Below are positions 32,846 through 41,635 of a stretch of 64,000 bases of DNA, in pieces. The notes beneath the pieces are model-generated. The model ran no database searches and was not told the origin of the DNA. It saw nothing but the letters and a program-made list of their open reading frames with translations. How positions within the stretch are numbered: position 1 is the first letter of the stretch; each line of letters begins with the position of its first letter. The position numbers and the translations under genes were made by a program. Origin of the DNA: HGM12587 sp045128635 (lineage in GTDB: Bacteria > Bacillota > Clostridia > Lachnospirales > Lachnospiraceae); NCBI GenBank assembly GCA_045128635.1, contig JBGVRS010000149.1, positions 46,233 through 110,232 on the forward strand, read 5' to 3'.

Positions 32846-33187
32846 ATGGATGAAATCTTAAAACAGGCACTTCTCTATGATTTCTACGGAGAGCTGCTGA
32901 CAGCCCATCAGAAAGAAATTTATGAAGAAGTTGTTTTAGAGGACTGTTCACTCAGTGAAGTGGCAGAAGCCCACGGAATCAGCCGACAAGGCGTTCATGA
33001 CTTAATTAAAAGATGTCAGAAAATGCTGGAAGGTTATGAAGAAAAACTGAAGCTGGTCGAAAAGTTTTACAATATTAAAGGTAAAGTAAAAGAAATCGAA
33101 CAGTTAACCAATAAGGTTTCCGAAGAACCGGAAAAGCAGCTGCAGGAGATAAAAAAATATGCAGCAGAGATTTTAGAGGAATTATAA
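32846..33187 (+). CDS. ylxM: YlxM-family SRP-associated DNA-binding protein
   Basis: A 114-residue helix-turn-helix protein starting MDEILKQALLYDFYGELL, with SLSEVAEAHGISRQGVHDLIKR as the recognition element. YlxM is found next to ffh and is linked to signal recognition particle function. The start is ATG 32846 with GTAGGAG upstream. The frame stays open far upstream through the repeats and att core, but that part is not coding. ffh begins four bases after its stop. Confidence 0.92.
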   Translation: MDEILKQALLYDFYGELLTAHQKEIYEEVVLEDCSLSEVAEAHGISRQGVHDLIKRCQKMLEGYEEKLKLVEKFYNIKGKVKEIEQLTNKVSEEPEKQLQEIKKYAAEILEEL

Positions 33188-33190
33188 TAC

Positions 33191-34549
33191 ATGGCATTTG
33201 ATAGTTTATCAGAAAAATTACAAAGCGTATTTAAAGGCTTAAGAAGTAAGGGACGTCTGACAGAAGAGGATGTAAAAGCTGCATTAAAAGAAGTAAAGCT
33301 TGCCCTCTTAGAAGCCGATGTAAACTTTAAAGTCGTAAAACAGTTTGTAAAATCCGTACAGGAAAGAGCTGTCGGCGAAGAAGTTTTAAATAGTTTGACA
33401 CCAGGCCAGATGGTTATCAAAATCGTAAATGAAGAGATGGTTAAGCTGATGGGTTCCGAAACTACGGAATTAAAGCTTCGTCCATCCAATGAAGTTACGG
33501 TTGTCATGATGATGGGTCTCCAAGGTGCCGGTAAAACAACGACTGCAGCAAAGCTTGCAGGTAAGTTGAAACAAAAAAGCAATAAATGGAAACCGCTTTT
33601 GGTAGCCTGTGACGTATACCGTCCGGCAGCTATCAAACAGTTACAGGTCAATGGTGAAAAACAGGGTGTTGAAGTCTTCTCTATGGGGGACGGACACAAT
33701 CCGGTAAATATTGCAAAAGCAGCCTATGAACATGCCAAAAGCAAAGGGAATAACATTCTTATCTTAGATACCGCAGGTCGTCTCCAGATTGATGAAAACA
33801 TGATGGAAGAGCTGCAGAATATTAAGAAAGAGTTAAATGTAGACCACAGCATTCTCGTTGTTGACGGTATGACTGGTCAGGAAGCAGTCAATGTTGCCAG
33901 CACTTTCGAAGAAAAAGTTGGTATCAGCGGAGTGATCCTGACAAAATTAGATGGTGATACACGAGGCGGTGCGGCACTTTCTATTCGTGCCGTGACAGGA
34001 AAACCAATTCTCTACATTGGTATGGGAGAAAAACTTTCTGATTTAGAGCAGTTTTATCCGGACAGAATGGCTTCCCGTATCTTAGGTATGGGTGATGTCC
34101 TTACATTAATTGAAAAAGCATCAGAAGAGTTGGATGAAGAAAAGTCCAAACAGATGATGGAAAACATGAAAAAGAACCAGTTCGGATTCGATGATTACTT
34201 AGAAAGTATGAATCAGATGAAGAAAATGGGAGGTCTCTCAAGTATCTTAGGCATGATGCCGGGTATGGGCGGAGCACAGTTAAAGCAGATTGAGGACGCC
34301 ATGGACGAAAAGAAAATGGCAAGAATCGAAGCAATCATTCTTTCCATGACTCCAAAGGAAAGAAGAAATCCTGATATTATCAATCCATCCAGAAAACGCA
34401 GAATTGCGAAAGGAGCAGGGGTTGATATCAGTGAAGTAAACAGACTGGTGAAACAGTTTGAACAGAGCAGAAAGCTCATGAAACAGATGCCTGGAATGAT
34501 GGGCGGTAAACGTGGTAAAAGAGGAATGTTTGGAAAACTTCCTTTTTAA
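33191..34549 (+). CDS. ffh: signal recognition particle protein Ffh
   Basis: The 452-residue SRP54 GTPase directs nascent membrane proteins to FtsY. The NG domain has GLQGAGKTTTAAKLAG near 107-122, DTAGR, TKLDGDTRGG and GMGEKLSDLE. The methionine-rich M domain (about 300-440) binds SRP RNA and signal sequences (MKKMGGLSSILGMMPGMGG). It is co-transcribed with ylxM and followed closely by rpsP. Confidence 0.97.
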   Translation: MAFDSLSEKLQSVFKGLRSKGRLTEEDVKAALKEVKLALLEADVNFKVVKQFVKSVQERAVGEEVLNSLTPGQMVIKIVNEEMVKLMGSETTELKLRPSNEVTVVMMMGLQGAGKTTTAAKLAGKLKQKSNKWKPLLVACDVYRPAAIKQLQVNGEKQGVEVFSMGDGHNPVNIAKAAYEHAKSKGNNILILDTAGRLQIDENMMEELQNIKKELNVDHSILVVDGMTGQEAVNVASTFEEKVGISGVILTKLDGDTRGGAALSIRAVTGKPILYIGMGEKLSDLEQFYPDRMASRILGMGDVLTLIEKASEELDEEKSKQMMENMKKNQFGFDDYLESMNQMKKMGGLSSILGMMPGMGGAQLKQIEDAMDEKKMARIEAIILSMTPKERRNPDIINPSRKRRIAKGAGVDISEVNRLVKQFEQSRKLMKQMPGMMGGKRGKRGMFGKLPF

Positions 34550-34599
34550 CATAAAAACTAATTAATATTATATTGAAAGAATTATATGAGGTGAACACA

Positions 34600-34845
34600 A
34601 TGGCAGTTAAAATCAGATTAAGAAGAATGGGACAGAAAAAAGCTCCTTTTTACAGAATCGTAGTAGCAGATTCTAAATCTCCAAGAGATGGTAGATTCAT
34701 CGAAGAAATCGGAACATACAATCCAAACACAGATCCAAGCACATTCAACGTAGACGAAGAAGCTGCAAAGAGATGGTTAGCAAACGGTGCTCAGCCAACA
34801 GAAGTTGTTGGTAAAATCTTCAAATTAGCTGGTATCGAAAAATAA
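34600..34845 (+). CDS. rpsP: 30S ribosomal protein S16
   Basis: An 81-residue S16 starting MAVKIRLRRMGQKKAPFYRI. The ATG at 34600 follows GAGGTG; the upstream in-frame start adds nine non-family residues and is rejected. It belongs to the ffh-rpsP-khpA cluster. Confidence 0.97.
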   Translation: MAVKIRLRRMGQKKAPFYRIVVADSKSPRDGRFIEEIGTYNPNTDPSTFNVDEEAAKRWLANGAQPTEVVGKIFKLAGIEK

Positions 34846-34885
34846 GTAACAGCTTATTTGGAAACAGCCCACTTGGAGGGGAAAT

Positions 34886-35116
34886 ATGAAAAATTTAGTT
34901 GAAGTGATTGCGAAAGCACTCGTGGAAAATCCAGATGAGGTTGTTGTAACACAGACTGAAAAGGAAAGAGTAATCGTAGTAGAACTTCGTGTGGCTCCAT
35001 CCGATATGGGAAAAGTAATTGGAAAGTCAGGAAGAATTGCGAAAGCAATCCGCTCAGTAGTAAAAGCAGCATCTTCAAACTATACAAAAAAAGTTGTTGT
35101 GGATATTTTAGCGTAG
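34886..35116 (+). CDS. khpA: KH-domain RNA-binding protein KhpA
   Basis: A 76-residue single-KH protein with the GxxG loop in GKVIGKSGRIAKAIR (about 47-61). KhpA-type proteins bind RNA and affect cell division and ribosome assembly in Firmicutes. The SD is GGAGGGG. A hairpin (35139-35168) and terminator follow. Confidence 0.93.
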   Translation: MKNLVEVIAKALVENPDEVVVTQTEKERVIVVELRVAPSDMGKVIGKSGRIAKAIRSVVKAASSNYTKKVVVDILA

Positions 35117-35184
35117 AAAGTTTGTAGAACTTTCAGGCATTCAAAAATTTGCTTGAGATTTTTGAATATGAAACAGTAATTGAT

Positions 35185-35214
35185 AAGGGGCTTGTTAAAA
35201 GCCCCTTGTTTTGT
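35185..35214 (+). terminator. terminator after khpA
   Basis: AAGGGGCTT / AAGCCCCTT with a short loop and GTTTTG tail. Confidence 0.85.
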
Positions 35215-35238
35215 CTAAATTAATAACAGGAGATGTCA

Positions 35239-35748
35239 ATGGAACAGTTATTAAGAGTAGGTGTCATTTCCTCTACACACGGTGTAAGAGGAGAAGTAAA
35301 GGTCTATCCGACAACGGATGACGTAAATCGTTTTAAGAAATTGAAAAAAGTTGTTCTTGATACAGGAAGAGAATACATTGATTTGGAGATTTCCGGAGTG
35401 AAATTCTTTAAAAATCTTGTCATCTTAAAGTTCAAGGGCATTGATAATATCAACGATATTGAAAAATATAAAGGCAAAGATCTTCTGGTACACAGAGAAG
35501 ATGCGGTGGCACTGGAAGAAAATGAAAATTATGTTGCAGATTTAATTGATTTAAAGGTTGTAACTGATGACGGAAAAGTGCTTGGATACTTAACAGAGGT
35601 TATGGAAACAGGTGCGAATGATGTGTATGTAGTTGAGACGGAAGATGGTCAGGAACTGTTGCTTCCGGCAATTAGAGACTGTATTCTGGATGTAGATCTG
35701 GATGAAGAAGTGATGACAGTACACATTTTGCCGGGACTTTTTGACTAA
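35239..35748 (+). CDS. rimM: 16S rRNA processing protein RimM
   Basis: RimM helps 30S maturation through S19. The 169-residue protein starts MEQLLRVGVISSTHGVRGEV, the family N-terminus. ATG 35239 is preferred to 35233 because the AGGAG lies directly against the latter. The C-terminal PRC-barrel part includes ETGANDVYVVE and LLPAI. trmD follows 12 bases later. Confidence 0.94.
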   Translation: MEQLLRVGVISSTHGVRGEVKVYPTTDDVNRFKKLKKVVLDTGREYIDLEISGVKFFKNLVILKFKGIDNINDIEKYKGKDLLVHREDAVALEENENYVADLIDLKVVTDDGKVLGYLTEVMETGANDVYVVETEDGQELLLPAIRDCILDVDLDEEVMTVHILPGLFD

Positions 35749-35760
35749 GGAAGGAATGCT

Positions 35761-36501
35761 ATGAATTTTTATATTTTAACGTTGTTTCCTGAAATGGTCA
35801 TGGATGGCTTGAATACGAGTATCATCGGTCGTGCAGTGAAAAATGGACTTCTTAGCATTGAAGCTGTCAATATCCGTGATTTTGCTCAGAATAAGCATGG
35901 TCAGGTGGACGATTATACTTATGGCGGAGGGGCCGGGCTTTTGATGCAGGCAGCACCGATTTACAGAGCTTATGAATATATTTGTGAGAAAATCGGAAAA
36001 AAGCCACGAGTAATCTATCTGACACCACAGGGAAATGTGTTTAATCAGGGCTATGCGGAAGAGTTTTCAAAAGAAGAAGATTTAATTTTCCTTTGCGGCC
36101 ATTACGAAGGCATTGATGAGCGTGTGCTGGAAGAGATTGTGACGGACTACATGTCCATTGGAGATTATGTGCTGACAGGTGGGGAACTTCCTTCCATGGT
36201 TATGATTGATGCCATCAGTCGCCTGGTACCGGGAGTGTTAAACAAACAGGCATCTCATGAAATTGAGTCTTTCCACGATAATCTGTTGGAATATCCGCAG
36301 TATACAAGACCGGAAGAATGGCATGGAAAGAAGGTTCCGGAAGTGCTTTTGTCCGGGCATCATGTCAATATCGAAAAGTGGAGAAGAGAGCAGTCTTTAA
36401 AAAGAACACTGGAGCGCAGACCGGATCTTTTAGAGAATGCAAATCTTACAAAAAATGATAAAAAATACTTGCAATCCTTGCAAGGAAATGATAATATATA
36501 A
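35761..36501 (+). CDS. trmD: tRNA (guanine-N1)-methyltransferase TrmD
   Basis: TrmD methylates G37 of tRNA with S-adenosylmethionine, preventing frameshifting. The 246-residue SPOUT enzyme has the start MNFYILTLFPEM, DDYTYGGGAGLLM, LCGHYEGIDERV and the trefoil-knot SIGDYVLTGGELP. It lies between rimM and rplS in the standard order. Confidence 0.96.
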   Translation: MNFYILTLFPEMVMDGLNTSIIGRAVKNGLLSIEAVNIRDFAQNKHGQVDDYTYGGGAGLLMQAAPIYRAYEYICEKIGKKPRVIYLTPQGNVFNQGYAEEFSKEEDLIFLCGHYEGIDERVLEEIVTDYMSIGDYVLTGGELPSMVMIDAISRLVPGVLNKQASHEIESFHDNLLEYPQYTRPEEWHGKKVPEVLLSGHHVNIEKWRREQSLKRTLERRPDLLENANLTKNDKKYLQSLQGNDNI

Positions 36502-36542
36502 TACGTTGTGAGTAGAAGAAAGAGATGGTCCTCTGTTACGTT

Positions 36543-36567
36543 AGTTCGCAGAGAGTTAGAGCGAACT
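36543..36567 (+). promoter_or_regulatory. hairpin in the rplS leader
   Basis: AGTTCGC pairs with GCGAACT in the 129-base gap between trmD and rplS. An L19 autoregulatory leader is known in Firmicutes, and this could be its counterpart, but I cannot match the consensus. Confidence 0.4.
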
Positions 36568-36630
36568 GATTTGCGAAATGCAGATATAGTTAAGTATTAA
36601 GAACATCCGGAAATAAGGAGGAGACACACA

Positions 36631-36978
36631 ATGAATAACATTATTGCAAACATCGAAGCAGCTCAGGTAAAAGCTGAAATTCCAGTATTCCATGTAGGTG
36701 ATACAGTTAAGGTTTACGGAAAAATCAAAGAAGGTAACCGCGAACGTGTTCAGGTATTTGAAGGCGTTGTATTAAAAAGACAGGGTGGCGGAGCTAGAGA
36801 AACATTTACAGTTAGAAAAACATCTAACGGTGTAGGTGTAGAAAAAACTTGGCCATTACACTCTCCAAACGTAGAAAAAATCGAAGTTGTTCGTTACGGT
36901 AAAGTAAGACGTGCGAAACTCAACTACTTAAGAGATCGCGTAGGTAAAGCTGCTAAGGTAAAAGAATTAGTAAGATAA
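36631..36978 (+). CDS. rplS: 50S ribosomal protein L19
   Basis: A 115-residue L19 with FHVGDTVKVYGKIKEGNRER and VEKTWPLHSPNVEKIEV. AAGGAGGAG precedes the ATG. It ends the rimM-trmD-rplS group at a terminator. Confidence 0.97.
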   Translation: MNNIIANIEAAQVKAEIPVFHVGDTVKVYGKIKEGNRERVQVFEGVVLKRQGGGARETFTVRKTSNGVGVEKTWPLHSPNVEKIEVVRYGKVRRAKLNYLRDRVGKAAKVKELVR

Positions 36979-36986
36979 TGATTTTT

Positions 36987-37020
36987 GGGGACAAATGCAT
37001 ACGCATCTGTCCCCGTTTTC
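36987..37020 (+). terminator. terminator after rplS
   Basis: GGGGACA / TGTCCCC with an inner ATGC/GCAT stem, then GTTTTCGTTT. Confidence 0.85.
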
Positions 37021-37051
37021 GTTTCAAGATGTTATCATTTGAGGAGAACAG

Positions 37052-37624
37052 ATGGCAGGTTTAACATTTCGAAAAAGAAAGAAAAGAATAAATTATAACA
37101 TTATCAAAGAAGCGATTATCTGGATTGCAGAGTTGGTGCTTACATTTTTTATCGCGTGTCTTCTGGTAGTGAATTTTGGTGTAATGACCAGCAATGTCGG
37201 ACAGTCTATGGAACCTACATTAGCCAGTGGTGACAGAGTGTTGACAAACAGACTTATTTACAATATGACATCACCAAAACGAGGAGATTTGGTTGTGTTT
37301 AAGCCAAATGGTAATGAAAATTCACATTTTTACATTAAACGTGTGATTGGATTACCTGGAGAAAAAATTCAGATCATCGATGGTTTTATTTATATTGACG
37401 GTGAAGTTCTTGTAGAAGAAATCAAATTTGATAAGATGGAATATGCAGGAACAGCAGAAGAGGAAATCTTGCTTGGCGAAGACGAATATTTTGTGTTAGG
37501 AGATAATCGTAACGCCAGTGAAGACAGCAGAAATGCAGAAATTGGAAACATTAGAAAACAGGACATTACTTCTAAAGCGTGGTTTAATGCCACCATGGGA
37601 GATGATTTTGGAAAGATAGAGTAG
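37052..37624 (+). CDS. lepB: signal peptidase I (first copy)
   Basis: A membrane serine-lysine protease of 190 residues that removes signal peptides from exported proteins. A basic N-terminus and one transmembrane segment (about 21-46) precede the catalytic Ser52 in GQSMEPTL and Lys96 in YIKRVIG. The C-terminal GDNRNASEDSR is the family box. rbgA follows 11 bases later, and a second copy lies at 38522. Confidence 0.93.
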   Translation: MAGLTFRKRKKRINYNIIKEAIIWIAELVLTFFIACLLVVNFGVMTSNVGQSMEPTLASGDRVLTNRLIYNMTSPKRGDLVVFKPNGNENSHFYIKRVIGLPGEKIQIIDGFIYIDGEVLVEEIKFDKMEYAGTAEEEILLGEDEYFVLGDNRNASEDSRNAEIGNIRKQDITSKAWFNATMGDDFGKIE

Positions 37625-37635
37625 GAGGAAAAAAG

Positions 37636-38487
37636 ATGCAGGTTCAGTGGTATCCTGGTCATATGACCAAGGCAAAACGAATGATGCAGGAAAATATCAA
37701 ATTGATTGACCTGGTAATTGAGCTTGTAGATGCAAGAGCGCCATTGTCTAGTAAAAATCCGGACATTGATGAGCTTGGTAAAAACAAATTCCGATTAATT
37801 TTGTTAAATAAGGCGGATCTTGCCAGTGAAAAAGGCAATGCCATGTGGACAAAATATTTTGAAGAAAAAGGATATTTTGTTGTAAAGATCAATTCAAGAA
37901 GCGGTGCAGGGATGAAACAGATTTCTGCAACAATCATGGAAGCGTGTAAAGAAAAAATCGAACGTGACAGAAAACGTGGCATTTTAAACCGACCAATCCG
38001 TGCTATGGTTGTAGGGATTCCAAACGTAGGAAAATCAACATTTATTAACAGTTTTGCAGGCAGAGCTGCGGCAAAAACAGGAAATAAACCAGGTGTTACA
38101 AAGGGTGCACAGTGGATTCGCTTAAATAAGCAAGTAGAACTTCTGGACACACCGGGGATTTTGTGGCCGAAATTTGAAGATCAGGCAGTTGGGGTAAAAC
38201 TTGCAATGCTTGGCTCTGTAAACGATGAAATTTTAAATATTGATGAACTTAGCGTGGAACTGATCAAACTTTTGGACGAACATTTCCCGGACGTAATTTC
38301 TGAACGTTATCAGATTGAAAAACAGGAGAATCCACTGAAAGTGCTTGAAGAAATCGCAAGAGTAAGAGCTTGTCTGTTGAAAGGGAATGAACTTGATATT
38401 TCCAAAGCGGCTAATATTCTGATGGATGATTTCAGAAGTGGAAGACTGGGTAAATTAACTCTTGAATTCCCGAATGTAAATGAGTAA
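37636..38487 (+). CDS. rbgA: ribosome biogenesis GTPase RbgA
   Basis: A 283-residue circularly permuted GTPase (YlqF/RbgA) that acts in late 50S assembly. It starts MQVQWYPGHMTKAKR, the family N-terminus. G4 (LLNKADL) precedes G1 (GIPNVGKSTFIN) and G3 (DTPGILWP), showing the permuted order. It is flanked by two signal peptidase genes. Confidence 0.96.
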   Translation: MQVQWYPGHMTKAKRMMQENIKLIDLVIELVDARAPLSSKNPDIDELGKNKFRLILLNKADLASEKGNAMWTKYFEEKGYFVVKINSRSGAGMKQISATIMEACKEKIERDRKRGILNRPIRAMVVGIPNVGKSTFINSFAGRAAAKTGNKPGVTKGAQWIRLNKQVELLDTPGILWPKFEDQAVGVKLAMLGSVNDEILNIDELSVELIKLLDEHFPDVISERYQIEKQENPLKVLEEIARVRACLLKGNELDISKAANILMDDFRSGRLGKLTLEFPNVNE

Positions 38488-38521
38488 GATATTACTATGT
38501 TTGACTTTAGGGAGATGACTT

Positions 38522-39190
38522 ATGTTTAAGAAGAATAAAAAAGGTACAGTCAATCCGGAATTAGAAGATGTGATTGATTTAGATGAAGTTGATGATTTAG
38601 ATGATATTGAACTGGATATCATTGATCTGGATAAAGAAAAAGCTGAAGAAAAAGATTTTTCGTGGAAAAGAGAAATTATTAGTACAGCACTTTATTTACT
38701 TGTAGTGGTTGCTCTGACATTCTTATTTGTACAGTTCGTGGGACAGAGAACTCATGTAAATGGAGATTCCATGAATGTGACATTGGAAGATGGAGATAAC
38801 CTGATCGTAGATAAGTTGAGCTATCGTTTTTCTGATCCAGACAGATATGATATTATCGTGTTCCCATATCAGTATCAGGAAAAGACCTACTATATTAAAC
38901 GTATTATTGGTATGCCTGGTGAAACAGTGCAGATCATTGACGGCATGGTTTATATTGATGGGGAAATGCTGGATGAATCCTATGGAACAGAAGTGATGCA
39001 GTATGCAGGTGTTGCATCTGAACCGATTGAACTTGGAGAAGATGAATATTTTGTTTTAGGGGATAACCGCAATAACAGTTCGGACAGCCGTGACCCGAGT
39101 GTGGGAAACGTACAGGAAGACCAAATTATCGGGAAAGCATTTATCAGAATCTGGCCATTGAATAAATTTGGAATTTTAAAACATCAGTAA
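38522..39190 (+). CDS. lepB: signal peptidase I (second copy)
   Basis: A 222-residue signal peptidase I with an unusual acidic N-terminal extension (about residues 14-45, rich in DLD and DLDE). The transmembrane segment (about 52-73) is followed by catalytic Ser83 in GDSMNVTL and Lys126 in YIKRIIG, then GDNRNNSSDSR. It differs from the first copy mainly in the cytoplasmic extension, which may hold a localisation signal. Confidence 0.92.
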   Translation: MFKKNKKGTVNPELEDVIDLDEVDDLDDIELDIIDLDKEKAEEKDFSWKREIISTALYLLVVVALTFLFVQFVGQRTHVNGDSMNVTLEDGDNLIVDKLSYRFSDPDRYDIIVFPYQYQEKTYYIKRIIGMPGETVQIIDGMVYIDGEMLDESYGTEVMQYAGVASEPIELGEDEYFVLGDNRNNSSDSRDPSVGNVQEDQIIGKAFIRIWPLNKFGILKHQ

Positions 39191-39199
39191 GGAAATGTT

Positions 39200-39856
39200 A
39201 TGACAAAGAAGGAAGAACAGGAATTAAAGCGTCAGGCAAAGTTGGAAAAAGAACGTGCCCGCATTGAAGCAATGAAGGTATATGAAAAAGAATATGAATC
39301 TCATGGGTGGATTTGCGGTATCGATGAAGTGGGACGCGGACCTTTATGCGGACCTGTGGTTGCCAGTGCGGTGATTTTGCCAAAGGATTGTCAGATTCTT
39401 TATTTGAATGATTCCAAAAAACTTTCTGAAAAGAAACGAGAAGAACTTTATGATGTGATCATGGAACAGGCAGTTGCAGTTGGTGTTGGTATGGCAAGCC
39501 CGCAGCGAATTGATGAAATCAACATTTTGCAGGCAACTTATGAAGCAATGCGTCAGGCAATTTCCAGCTTGAAAGTAAAACCGGCAGTGCTTCTGAACGA
39601 TGCTGTGACAATTCCGGAGGTTGAGATTCCGCAGATTCCGATTATTAAGGGAGATGCGAAAAGTGTTTCTATCGCAGCAGCAAGTATCATTGCGAAAGTT
39701 ACAAGAGACCGCATGATGGTAGAATACGACCGCATTTATCCGGGATACGATCTGGCATCCAACAAAGGATATGGCACAAAAGTGCATATGGAAGCATTAA
39801 AAACGGTTGGTCCATGTGAAATACATAGAAGAACATTTATAAAAAATATTATTTAG
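39200..39856 (+). CDS. rnhB: ribonuclease HII
   Basis: RNase HII removes ribonucleotides from DNA and RNA primers. The 218-residue protein has a charged N-terminal extension, then the metal site in GIDEVGRGPLCGPVV (Asp42, Glu43). SKKLSEKKRE, GDAKSVSIAAASIIAKVTRD and YDLASNKGYGT match the family. It lies nine bases after lepB. Confidence 0.95.
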   Translation: MTKKEEQELKRQAKLEKERARIEAMKVYEKEYESHGWICGIDEVGRGPLCGPVVASAVILPKDCQILYLNDSKKLSEKKREELYDVIMEQAVAVGVGMASPQRIDEINILQATYEAMRQAISSLKVKPAVLLNDAVTIPEVEIPQIPIIKGDAKSVSIAAASIIAKVTRDRMMVEYDRIYPGYDLASNKGYGTKVHMEALKTVGPCEIHRRTFIKNII

Positions 39857-39863
39857 GAGTCTT

Positions 39864-40226
39864 ATGCAAAATAATCGTCAGGTGGGGGACGCACACGAGA
39901 CTCGAACAGTTTTTGAATTAGAAAAACTGGGATATAAAATATTAGCAAGAAATTTTCGTTGTAAAATTGGAGAAATTGACATCATAGCCCTTCATAAGGG
40001 CTATTTGGTGTTTATAGAGGTAAAATATCGTAAAAACGCCAAAGCAGGTTATGCGGCAGAGGCTGTAACCTGGAAAAAGAGACAGATTATCAGTCGTGTG
40101 GCAGATTACTATATCAGGACACATTGCAGGAAAGTACCGTCCTGCAGATTTGATGTGGCAGCGTTGGATGGAAAAAATTTTACTGTCTATGAAAATGCAT
40201 TTGAATATGTTCCGAGAGGATATTAG
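39864..40226 (+). CDS. yraN: YraN/UPF0102 family nuclease-like protein
   Basis: A 120-residue protein with an endonuclease-like fold: GDAHETRTVFELEKLGYKIL, GEIDIIALHKGYLVFIEVKYR (the GEIDxIA and EVK catalytic pattern). It is usually found next to rnhB. The cellular role is not settled. Its stop overlaps the region of the next start. Confidence 0.9.
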   Translation: MQNNRQVGDAHETRTVFELEKLGYKILARNFRCKIGEIDIIALHKGYLVFIEVKYRKNAKAGYAAEAVTWKKRQIISRVADYYIRTHCRKVPSCRFDVAALDGKNFTVYENAFEYVPRGY

Positions 40227-40228
40227 TG

Positions 40229-41098
40229 ATGATAGAAGCAATGAAAGAAATGAACTGGATGGTGAAAGAACAGGATAGTACGATTACCTTAAAAGAAATG
40301 TATGAAGTTCCTTTTTTTACTTATGAACATCTGGAAAATACAGGAATGGTGGTACATGGATTCTCCACTCGTATGGGCGGTGTCAGCACGGGAGACTGTG
40401 CAACCATGAATTTGAGCTTTGAGCGCGGGGATGCAGAAGAAGCTGTCAGAACCAATTATGAACTTTTAGGAGCAGCCATTGGATTTCGAACAGATTCACT
40501 GGTGTTTTCAAAACAGACACATACTACAAATGTTAGAGTAGTAGCAGAAGAAGATCGTGGAAAAGGTTTTCTTAGAGACCGTGATTATACAGACGTAGAT
40601 GGTTTGATTACCAATGTACCGGGGCTTACACTGGCTACATTTTATGCGGACTGTGTACCGTTATTTTTCGTGGATCCTGTCCATAAAGCTATTGGACTTT
40701 CGCATTCTGGTTGGAAGGGAACGGTTGGAAAGATTGGCAAGGTGACTGTAGAAAAGATGACAGAGCAGTATGGAACGGACCCAAAAGATGTGTTGGCAGC
40801 CATAGGACCATCCATTTGTCAAAGCTGTTATGAAGTCAGTGAAGATGTGATTATTCAGTTCAAAGAAGCATTTGAGGAAAAGTTCTGGAATGAACTTTTT
40901 TATGCCAAGGAAAATGGGAAATATCAGTTAAATCTTTGGCGCGCCAATGAGCTGATTTTTGAAGAAGCTGGAATTTTAAAGAAACATTATTCTACAACCA
41001 ACATTTGCACCTGCTGTAATCCGGGATATCTTTTTTCGCACAGAGCATCTCATGGAAAACGAGGAAATTTAGGTGCATTTTTGCAAATAAAAGAATAG
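40229..41098 (+). CDS. pgeF: purine-nucleoside phosphorylase-like peptidoglycan editing factor
   Basis: A multicopper-oxidase-like laccase-domain protein (YfiH/PgeF), 289 residues. Active-site residues are in KQTHTTNVR, FYADCVPLFF (cysteine and zinc ligand) and LSHSGWKGT. Family members act on purine nucleosides and correct peptidoglycan composition. ATG 40229 fits the GAGAGGA SD; a GTG at 40226 is possible. Confidence 0.9.
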   Translation: MIEAMKEMNWMVKEQDSTITLKEMYEVPFFTYEHLENTGMVVHGFSTRMGGVSTGDCATMNLSFERGDAEEAVRTNYELLGAAIGFRTDSLVFSKQTHTTNVRVVAEEDRGKGFLRDRDYTDVDGLITNVPGLTLATFYADCVPLFFVDPVHKAIGLSHSGWKGTVGKIGKVTVEKMTEQYGTDPKDVLAAIGPSICQSCYEVSEDVIIQFKEAFEEKFWNELFYAKENGKYQLNLWRANELIFEEAGILKKHYSTTNICTCCNPGYLFSHRASHGKRGNLGAFLQIKE

Positions 41099-41106
41099 AA
41101 ACAGAA

Positions 41107-41143
41107 AAGGGAATGAGTGCTTGGCTCATTCCCTTGATTTTTT
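41107..41143. terminator. bidirectional terminator between convergent genes
   Basis: AAGGGAATGAG / CTCATTCCCTT followed by T7. It serves pgeF on the plus strand and the regulator on the minus strand. Confidence 0.88.
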
Positions 41144-41516
41144 AATGAAGTGATTTTTCCTGTAAATGTTTTTTGATTGCTTCAAAGCTTTCATCGCTTA
41201 ATACATGTTCAATTAAGCAGGCATCTTCAGCGGCAGTTTCTTCGGAAACACCAAGCATCACAAACATTTTTGTAAGAATGGTGTGGCGTTCATAAATTGC
41301 TTCTGCCTGAGCTTTTCCTTCATCAGTCAATGTGATAAAGCCGGCATCGCTGACAACAATCAGTTCTTTTTCTCGTAAATGCTTCATTGCAACGCTGACG
41401 CTAGGTTTTTTGAAGTTTAATTCAGTTGCAATATCTACGGAACGAACTACCGGAAGTTTTTTGCTCAAAATGTAGATGGTTTCCAGATAATTTTCGGCAG
41501 ACTCGTTTTTTCTCAT
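41142..41516 (-). CDS. DtxR/MntR-family metal-dependent regulator
   Basis: A 124-residue minus-strand repressor. The winged helix is LNFKKPSVSVAMKHLREKEL (about 28-47), and the dimer/metal domain includes ERHTILTKMFVMLGV and DACLIEHVLS with the expected His and Glu ligands. It has no SH3-like extension, so it is the short MntR type. The metal (Mn or Fe) is not decided, and no transporter gene is adjacent. Confidence 0.88.
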   Translation of the reverse strand: MRKNESAENYLETIYILSKKLPVVRSVDIATELNFKKPSVSVAMKHLREKELIVVSDAGFITLTDEGKAQAEAIYERHTILTKMFVMLGVSEETAAEDACLIEHVLSDESFEAIKKHLQEKSLH

Positions 41517-41635
41517 AACATTTCCTCCTAAAAGAAGTTCTCATAGCATGATAACATATTTCTAATGGAAAAGAAAGCCTTTTCGTCGTATAATATAATT
41601 AAGAATGGAATACTAAAATAAAAGGAGGCGGACAT

